A stretch of 10,772 bases of DNA from CAZLPW01 sp964561495 (GTDB lineage Bacteria > Fidelibacterota > Marinisomatia > Marinisomatales > UBA1611), in the NCBI GenBank assembly GCA_964561495.1, contig CAZLPW010000066.1, positions 1 through 10,772 on the forward strand. The letters run 5' to 3'. The translations under genes and the position numbers were made by a program. This document shows positions 6,085 through 10,772 of the stretch, piece after piece. The notes under the pieces were generated by a model. The model was given only the letters and a program-made list of their open reading frames with translations. It did no database searches and had not been told where the DNA came from. Within the stretch, counting starts at the first letter, position 1. Every line of letters starts with the position of its first letter.

Positions 6085-6534
6085 ATGAAATTAGATGATG
6101 TTGATCGTAGTATTTTAAATAGTCTTCAAAATGACGGCAGAAAGACTGCAAGCGATATAGCTAAGGATTTAGATTTAACTGTGCCAACAATTACTGAAAG
6201 AATTCGCAAGCTTCAAGACTCAAATATTATCAAATCTTTTCAAGCAGTAATTGATCCTAGATTAGTTAATCTTGATGTTACAGCAATGATAACAGTTATT
6301 TCATCATCATCTGAAAAATACAAAGACGTAATTAAATTGGCTCAAAGCACAAAAGAAGTCATTCAGTGTTTTAGTACGACAGGAATGGGTTCTTTAATGC
6401 TGTGGGTTGCAACAAAAAATTCTAAAACACTAGAAGAATTATTACGAAAGATACAGAGGTGGCCAAATGTTAATCGAACTGAAACACAGGTTATTCTATC
6501 TTCATATAAAAAATCGTATAAGCTCCCCATATAA
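6085..6534 (+). CDS. Lrp/AsnC-family transcriptional regulator (first of a tandem pair)
   Basis: A 149-residue regulator with an N-terminal helix-turn-helix (about 2-60: LDDVDRSILNSLQNDGR, then SDIAKDLDLTVPTITERIRKL) and a C-terminal ligand-binding/oligomerisation (RAM) domain (about 62-140) containing the CFSTTGMGSLML turn and the RTETQVILSS strand. The family forms dimers to octamers that sense amino acids and bind AT-rich palindromes. I place the start at ATG 6085 because the next gene's protein begins at the matching residue. An upstream TTG at 6073 would add four residues. TAAGG (6067-6071) is a distant ribosome binding site. About 85 of 146 aligned residues are identical by eye to the neighbour at 6686, so the two are recent paralogues. 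Ligand and targets are unknown. Confidence 0.9.
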   Translation: MKLDDVDRSILNSLQNDGRKTASDIAKDLDLTVPTITERIRKLQDSNIIKSFQAVIDPRLVNLDVTAMITVISSSSEKYKDVIKLAQSTKEVIQCFSTTGMGSLMLWVATKNSKTLEELLRKIQRWPNVNRTETQVILSSYKKSYKLPI

Positions 6535-6561
6535 AATTCAATTTAGTAAATAACAATTTTT

Positions 6562-6577
6562 ATAAATTTAAATTTAT
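6562..6577. promoter_or_regulatory. 16-bp perfect palindrome between the two AsnC-type genes
   Basis: ATAAATTTAAATTTAT is perfectly self-complementary. It lies in a 151-nt gap (6535-6685) that is almost pure A/T and holds no gene; a second inverted repeat, ATACTT-N5-AAGTAT, is at 6599-6615. Lrp/AsnC proteins bind AT-rich palindromes, so either could be an operator for the pair, but low complexity makes chance palindromes likely. Confidence 0.35.
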
Positions 6578-6685
6578 CAGAAAATTTAATAAAAATTCAT
6601 ACTTTTATTAAGTATTTCATAAAAAATATATAAAAAATTATTTTTATAGAGTAAAATAATTTATAAAATTAATTAAGGAATAAAG

Positions 6686-7144
6686 ATGAAAATTGATAAA
6701 ATAGATAAAGAAATATTAAAATTACTGCAATATGATGGCCGTTTACCTGCCAGCCATATTGCAGATAAATTAAATATTTCTATCCCGACCGTTACAGAAA
6801 GAATTAAAAAACTGCAAGATACCAATATTATAGATGGGATACATGCAGCAATTGATCCTAAAAAGCTAGGTCTAGATGTTAGCGCTTTAATTACTGTGAT
6901 TTCTGAATCATCTTTACAGTATAAAGATTTTACAGCTATTGCGGAGAAAACATCTGAGATTGTACAGTGTTTTAGTACAACAGGAAGAGGTTCTCATACT
7001 CTTCTTGTAATAACTAAAAATTCGCAGTCTCTTGAGGAGCTATTAAGAAATATACAAAGTTGGCCTGGTGTAGCTCGTACTGAAACCCAGATTATTTTAT
7101 CATCTTTTAAATCAATACACAGTATTCCGATATCTGAAAAATAA
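6686..7144 (+). CDS. Lrp/AsnC-family transcriptional regulator (second of a tandem pair)
   Basis: A 152-residue paralogue of the preceding regulator with the same helix-turn-helix (IDKIDKEILKLLQYDGR, then IADKLNISIPTVTERIKKL) and RAM domain (VQCFSTTGRGSHTLLVITKN, RTETQIILSS). Differences cluster in the DNA-recognition region and around the ligand-binding turn (GMGSLM there, GRGSHT here), suggesting a changed ligand or target rather than simple redundancy. ATG at 6686 has AAGGA (6675-6679) with 6-nt spacing. It ends 24 nt before the glutamine synthetase and probably forms an operon with it, so control of nitrogen assimilation is likely, with amino-acid sensing inferred from the family. Mixed oligomers of the two paralogues are possible. 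Confidence 0.9.
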   Translation: MKIDKIDKEILKLLQYDGRLPASHIADKLNISIPTVTERIKKLQDTNIIDGIHAAIDPKKLGLDVSALITVISESSLQYKDFTAIAEKTSEIVQCFSTTGRGSHTLLVITKNSQSLEELLRNIQSWPGVARTETQIILSSFKSIHSIPISEK

Positions 7145-7168
7145 ACTAAATATAAAAGGAGATATAAA

Positions 7169-8179
7169 TTGAATAAAATAAAGGCTGAATACATTTGGAT
7201 GGATGGTCACCTTCCTACACAAAAATTACGTTCAAAAACAAAAATATTAGATAAAGCTGTTAATAAAGTTGATGAATTGCCTTTATGGGGTTTTGATGGA
7301 TCAAGTACTAATCAAGCAGAAGGGAATGATAGCGACTGTATGTTAAAGCCTGTTTATAAAATTTCTGATCCAATTCGTGGAGGTGATTATATTCTTGTAA
7401 TGTGCGAAGTAATTAATGCTGATGGTTCTTTGCATCATACTAATACAAGGGCTCGCTTGCGTGATGTCTCTGAAAAATTTTCAGATCAAGACGCTTGGTT
7501 TGGTATAGAGCAAGAGTATACTCTATTTGAAGGTCGCAACCCGCTTGGATGGCCAGAAGGTGGTTATCCTGCACCTCAGGGACCATTTTATTGCGGAGTC
7601 GGAGCAGATGAGGTGTATGGTCGTGATATTGTAGAAGACCATTTAGAGGCTTGTTTGGCAGCAGGTTTGGAAGTTTCTGGAATTAATGCAGAGGTTATGC
7701 CTGGTCAATGGGAATACCAAATTGGTCCTCTCGGCCCTTTAGAGTCAGCTGATCAAATTTGGTTATCGCGTTGGTTATTATATAGAATATCAGAAGATTA
7801 TGGTGTAAGTGCAACCTTACATCCAAAACCTGTTAAAGGAGATTGGAATGGTGCTGGTGCACACACAAATTTTAGTACAAAAAAAATGAGAGAAAATGGT
7901 GGAATGGAAATCATCAAGGATGCTTGTGAAAAACTTAATAAAAAACATGACGAACATATAGCTATTTATGGGGCTCACAATGATGAGAGGCTTACGGGAT
8001 TGCATGAAACATGTAGTATCAAAGAATTCCGTTACGGAGTAAGTGATAGAGGTGCATCCATTAGGATACCAATGCAAACAGCTAACGATGGTTATGGTTA
8101 TCTTGAAGATAGAAGACCTTCGGCAAATATGGATCCATATTTAGTATGTGCTGCACTGATTGAAACAACTTGTGGCTAA
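7169..8179 (+). CDS. glnII: Glutamine synthetase, type II (eukaryotic-type, GSII)
   Basis: A 336-residue cytoplasmic enzyme that makes glutamine from glutamate, ammonia and ATP. Length and motifs are those of GSII, not the roughly 470-residue bacterial GSI. The beta-grasp region has LPLWGFDGSSTNQAEG (about 37-52). Catalytic-domain motifs follow: GIEQEY with metal-binding E114 and E116, NAEVMPGQWEYQIGP with E175 and E182, GDWNGAGAHTNFS with H232, and FRYGVSDRGASIRIP. The last part, YLEDRRPSANMDPY, is also typical. GSII lacks the adenylylation tyrosine region of GSI, so control is probably transcriptional, consistent with the two AsnC-type genes upstream. The TTG start is supported by AAGGAG (7156-7161, 7-nt spacing) and by the family N-terminus (EYIWMDG). 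Confidence 0.96.
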   Translation: MNKIKAEYIWMDGHLPTQKLRSKTKILDKAVNKVDELPLWGFDGSSTNQAEGNDSDCMLKPVYKISDPIRGGDYILVMCEVINADGSLHHTNTRARLRDVSEKFSDQDAWFGIEQEYTLFEGRNPLGWPEGGYPAPQGPFYCGVGADEVYGRDIVEDHLEACLAAGLEVSGINAEVMPGQWEYQIGPLGPLESADQIWLSRWLLYRISEDYGVSATLHPKPVKGDWNGAGAHTNFSTKKMRENGGMEIIKDACEKLNKKHDEHIAIYGAHNDERLTGLHETCSIKEFRYGVSDRGASIRIPMQTANDGYGYLEDRRPSANMDPYLVCAALIETTCG

Positions 8180-8187
8180 AAATAGTT

Positions 8188-8223
8188 AATAAATGAGTAG
8201 CAATCTTATGCTACTCATTTATT
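8188..8223. terminator. Bidirectional terminator between glutamine synthetase and the minus-strand operon
   Basis: AATAAATGAGTAGCA (8188-8202) pairs perfectly with 8209-8223 around a 6-nt loop. T-rich sequence follows on the plus strand (ATTTATTTTTG), and A/T-rich sequence flanks the other side. It lies between two convergent stop codons (8179 and 8231) and can serve both transcripts. Confidence 0.9.
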
Positions 8224-8230
8224 TTTGAAT

Positions 8231-9373
8231 CTAACATTTCTCTAAAGCAGAACTAAGATCTTTAATTATATCATCCATATTTTCAATACCAACAGATATT
8301 CTAACTAAACCATCTGTTAATCCACGGGCTAATCGATCTTCTTTTGGAACTTCTGCATGGGTCATTGTCGCTGGATGTGTAATCATTGTTTCTACAGAAC
8401 CTAGACTTTCGGCAAGTTGTGCTAGCTCAACGTTATTCATTACAGTTTTTCCAGCTGGAATTCCTCCTGTTAATTCAAAAGAAATCATTCCGCTAAATCC
8501 ACTCATTTGTTCTTTTGCTACATGATGCATTGGATGTGATTTTAACCCTGGATATGTCACAGATGCTACTTTAGGGTGGCTTTCTAAAAATTCGGCTACA
8601 GCCTGTGCATTTTTAGAATGTTTTTTCATTCTTAAATCGAGCGTTTTAACTCCTAGTAATGTAAGCCAGCAGTCAAAAGGACTCGGGACAGCACCAATAG
8701 TTTTTTGCATAAATTTAAGTTTCTCAGCTATATCCTCTCTATTAGTTATAACGATTCCACCTATTAGTTGATTATGTCCACTAAGATATTTAGTCGTACT
8801 ATGCATTACTAGGTCGGCACCAAATTCAAGAGGACGTAAAAACACAGGTGTCGAAAATGTGGTGTCTATTCCAAAGAGCAAGTTATGTTTTTTGGCAATT
8901 TTGTTAAGCTCATTCAAATCACTTACCTTAAGCAATGGATTTGTAGGAGTTTCTGCCCAAATCATTTTTGTATTCGGACGAATTGCTTCTTCAATTCTTT
9001 CAGGGAAGGAGGTATCGACGTATGTGAATTGTAATTCATAATTGACTAATACTTGATTAAATAACCTAGAGACACCACCATAAACATCATCAGAACATAT
9101 TATATGGTCACCAGACCTTAATAATTTCAAGCAACTGTCAACCGCTGACATCCCACTTGAGAAAGCAATACCATATTCCCCGCTATCAAGTTTTGCTAGA
9201 TGTTCTTCCATCATCTGGCGAGTTGGATTTGCAGAGCGTGTATAATCAAAGCCTTTATCTTTCCCAACTTCCTCTAAAACATATGTTGCTGTTTGATGGA
9301 GTGGTGGTAGAATTGAACCAGTCAACGGCTCAGGTTCAATTGCTGCATGGAGTACCTTTGTATCAAATTTCAT
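8231..9373 (-). CDS. Cystathionine gamma-synthase/lyase family PLP enzyme
   Basis: A 380-residue Cys/Met-metabolism PLP-dependent enzyme (fold type I). The catalytic lysine is K195 in HSTTKYLSGHNQLIGG. Other cofactor residues are Y44 and R46 (YTRSANPTR), the SSGMSA loop (72-77), Y98 and D170. The motif is D170-T171-T172-F where most relatives have DNTF, a mild substitution. The VETMITHPATMTH segment keeps the Glu I recall from gamma-acting members. It therefore fits cystathionine gamma-synthase (metB-like) or gamma-lyase; sequence alone does not separate them. Its place behind threonine synthase favours a biosynthetic role using an activated homoserine. ATG at 9373 has AAGGAAC (9378-9384) overlapping the threonine synthase stop, so translation is likely coupled. 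Confidence 0.9.
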   Translation of the reverse strand: MKFDTKVLHAAIEPEPLTGSILPPLHQTATYVLEEVGKDKGFDYTRSANPTRQMMEEHLAKLDSGEYGIAFSSGMSAVDSCLKLLRSGDHIICSDDVYGGVSRLFNQVLVNYELQFTYVDTSFPERIEEAIRPNTKMIWAETPTNPLLKVSDLNELNKIAKKHNLLFGIDTTFSTPVFLRPLEFGADLVMHSTTKYLSGHNQLIGGIVITNREDIAEKLKFMQKTIGAVPSPFDCWLTLLGVKTLDLRMKKHSKNAQAVAEFLESHPKVASVTYPGLKSHPMHHVAKEQMSGFSGMISFELTGGIPAGKTVMNNVELAQLAESLGSVETMITHPATMTHAEVPKEDRLARGLTDGLVRISVGIENMDDIIKDLSSALEKC

Positions 9374-9382
9374 AATTGTTCC

Positions 9383-10669
9383 TTATGATTTAATTAAAAA
9401 TTCTTTTAATGATGAATAGTTGGCTGGTATTATAATGCTATTTTTTTGTTTTTTCATTGAATTTTGCAAACTCATTGGGAATTTTATTTTTTTTCCAATT
9501 ATAGGTTCAACTATATTATAAAATTTAGCAGGATGCGCTGTGGCGATTACAATTTTAATATCGGTATTTTTTTGAGACGAATTATACTTTTCAATGCCCA
9601 ATAGACCTACTGCAGTGTGAGGGTCTAAAATATAATCCTCATTTAATTTAATTTTTTTTATTTCCTTCCTTGTACTATTATCAGAAAAGCTCCAGCTAAC
9701 TAAATCCGTTCTTATTTTATTTATATCATTTTGATAAATAGATATAATTCTACTAATATTATTTGGACTTCCAACATCCATGGCATTTGAAATGGTCCTT
9801 ATTGAGGATTTTGGATAAAATTGTCCATTTTTTAGAAAATTAGGAAAGGCATTATTAGCATTGGTGGAAGCAATTAATTTTTTAATTGGAAGGCCCATTT
9901 GTTTTGCAAGAATTCCACCTGTGATATTTCCTAGATTTCCGCATGGTACACTAAAAACTACGGGTTTATTTTTTGGATCTAATCGTTTCCAGGCCCAGGC
10001 ATAATAAATTGATTGAGGTAATAGGCGAACAATATTTATTGAATTAGCAGATGTGAGATTCAATCTGCTTTTTAAAGAATTATCTAAAAATGCTTTTTTC
10101 ACCATTTTTTGACAATCATCAAAACTACCTAAAACTTCTAATGCGGTTATATTCTTTCCATATGTAGTCAACTGTTTTTCTTGGATGTCACTTACCCGTT
10201 CTGATGGGTATAGTATGATTACTTTAATACCCTTTAATCCTAGAAAACCATTCGCAACTGCACTACCCGTATCTCCTGATGTTGCAACCAACAGTGTAAT
10301 CTCTTTATCTAAAAGTCTCTCCATACACTGCGCCATAAACCTAACTGCATAATCTTTAAAAGCAAGGGTCGGACCATGAAATAACTCCATTATATGCAAA
10401 TTTTTATTTAGTGAGGTTAAAGGGGTTTTGAAATAATAAGCTGAATTTGTGATTTCTGATAATTCAGATTTATTAAAAACCTCTCCCACAAAAGGCTTCA
10501 TCATTTCAAAAGCTAGCTCAGGATAATTCATTTTTGCTTCAAAAAAAGATTTTTCAAAACGAGGAATGGACTCGGGAATGTATAAGCCATTATCATCAGC
10601 GATCCCTTTAAAAAGGACATCTTTAAAATTTGAAAATGAAACTTTGTTTTTAGTGCTAAAATATCGCAA
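9383..10669 (-). CDS. thrC: Threonine synthase (bacterial/yeast-type)
   Basis: A 428-residue PLP enzyme (fold type II) converting O-phosphohomoserine to threonine. The N-terminal domain (FKDVLFKGIADDNGLYIPESIP) is typical. The PLP lysine is K105 in HGPTLAFKDYA, equivalent to K107 of E. coli ThrC, which has the same total length. The phosphate-binding and active-site motifs SGDTGSA, SANSINIVRLLPQ and VPCGNLGN are intact. The start is TTG at 10669, read as M-R-Y-F-S-T, five bases after the stop of the upstream partial gene. No strong Shine-Dalgarno is seen, so initiation probably depends on translational coupling. It is followed after 9 nt by the cystathionine-type enzyme in the same operon. 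Length and conservation give high confidence. Confidence 0.95.
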   Translation of the reverse strand: MRYFSTKNKVSFSNFKDVLFKGIADDNGLYIPESIPRFEKSFFEAKMNYPELAFEMMKPFVGEVFNKSELSEITNSAYYFKTPLTSLNKNLHIMELFHGPTLAFKDYAVRFMAQCMERLLDKEITLLVATSGDTGSAVANGFLGLKGIKVIILYPSERVSDIQEKQLTTYGKNITALEVLGSFDDCQKMVKKAFLDNSLKSRLNLTSANSINIVRLLPQSIYYAWAWKRLDPKNKPVVFSVPCGNLGNITGGILAKQMGLPIKKLIASTNANNAFPNFLKNGQFYPKSSIRTISNAMDVGSPNNISRIISIYQNDINKIRTDLVSWSFSDNSTRKEIKKIKLNEDYILDPHTAVGLLGIEKYNSSQKNTDIKIVIATAHPAKFYNIVEPIIGKKIKFPMSLQNSMKKQKNSIIIPANYSSLKEFLIKS

Positions 10670-10674
10670 GATAA

Positions 10675-10772
10675 TTAGTCCAAAATAATAGGAGGGACTT
10701 TATTTATTTTTGAGGTATAGGTTATACTATCAAGACCATTATTTTGAAATTCTTTTTGCATTAACTTGGCAA
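10675..10772 (-). CDS. C-terminal end of a probable homoserine kinase (partial)
   Basis: On the minus strand an open frame enters at the window's right edge and ends at TAA (10675-10677), encoding 31 complete residues before the stop, including LMQKEFQNNGLDSITYTSKI. This resembles the last strand-helix of GHMP-family homoserine kinase (ThrB), which typically reads like AMxxAFxxxGIxSxxYxSxI, from memory. The operon context supports it: homoserine kinase makes the O-phosphohomoserine used by the threonine synthase five bases downstream. With so little sequence the identity is a contextual inference; that it is coding is likely because of the tight spacing. Confidence 0.5.
   Translation of the reverse strand, partial: AKLMQKEFQNNGLDSITYTSKINKVPPIILD

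Noticed and set aside
6599..6615. ATACTT-N5-AAGTAT as an independent operator
   Set aside because: It is a short inverted repeat in nearly pure A/T sequence and is expected by chance; it is mentioned only with the longer palindrome at 6562-6577.

Overview
This is an AT-rich (roughly one-third GC) bacterial chromosomal segment. It is densely coded, with intrinsic terminators between converging genes and frequent TTG starts. No rRNA, tRNA, CRISPR array or insertion sequence is visible. An uncultivated marine lineage such as Marinimicrobia (SAR406) would fit the mix of genes, but that is a weak guess from style and content.

Layout. Positions 1-189 hold the end of a membrane protein resembling the PuuD/urate-oxidase N-terminal domain family, followed by a strong hairpin terminator. 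A DMT/EamA transporter (262-1086) follows and converges on a minus-strand peroxiredoxin (1161-1625) across a shared terminator. Divergent from the peroxiredoxin is an oxidative-stress cluster on the plus strand: a PerR-like Fur-family regulator, a rubrerythrin without a rubredoxin domain, a GlpC/HdrD-like iron-sulfur protein and a DUF3501 protein (1745-4643). The divergent promoter region carries overlapping ATAGTA/TACTAT palindromes that look like an operator.

The most striking feature is at 4719-5966. This is one continuous thioredoxin-fold gene interrupted by a single in-frame TGA (4959-4961), two codons after a Cys at the expected active-site position. A 6-bp stem with a 12-nt loop opening with G lies 19 nt downstream, which fits the general rules for a bacterial SECIS element. 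No other recognised gene here ends in TGA or contains one in frame. I read it as a candidate selenoprotein with a C-T-U motif. A mutated or broken gene remains possible.

Next come two tandem Lrp/AsnC-type regulators (6085-6534 and 6686-7144) and a eukaryotic-type (GSII) glutamine synthetase (7169-8179), a probable nitrogen/amino-acid control unit. A bidirectional terminator separates these from a minus-strand amino-acid operon, read right to left: the end of a probable homoserine kinase, threonine synthase, then a cystathionine gamma-synthase/lyase-family PLP enzyme. That operon covers the homoserine branch point toward threonine and sulfur amino acids.

The left-centre genes form a peroxide/thiol redox island that may be under one PerR-like regulator. 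The right half is amino-acid and nitrogen metabolism.
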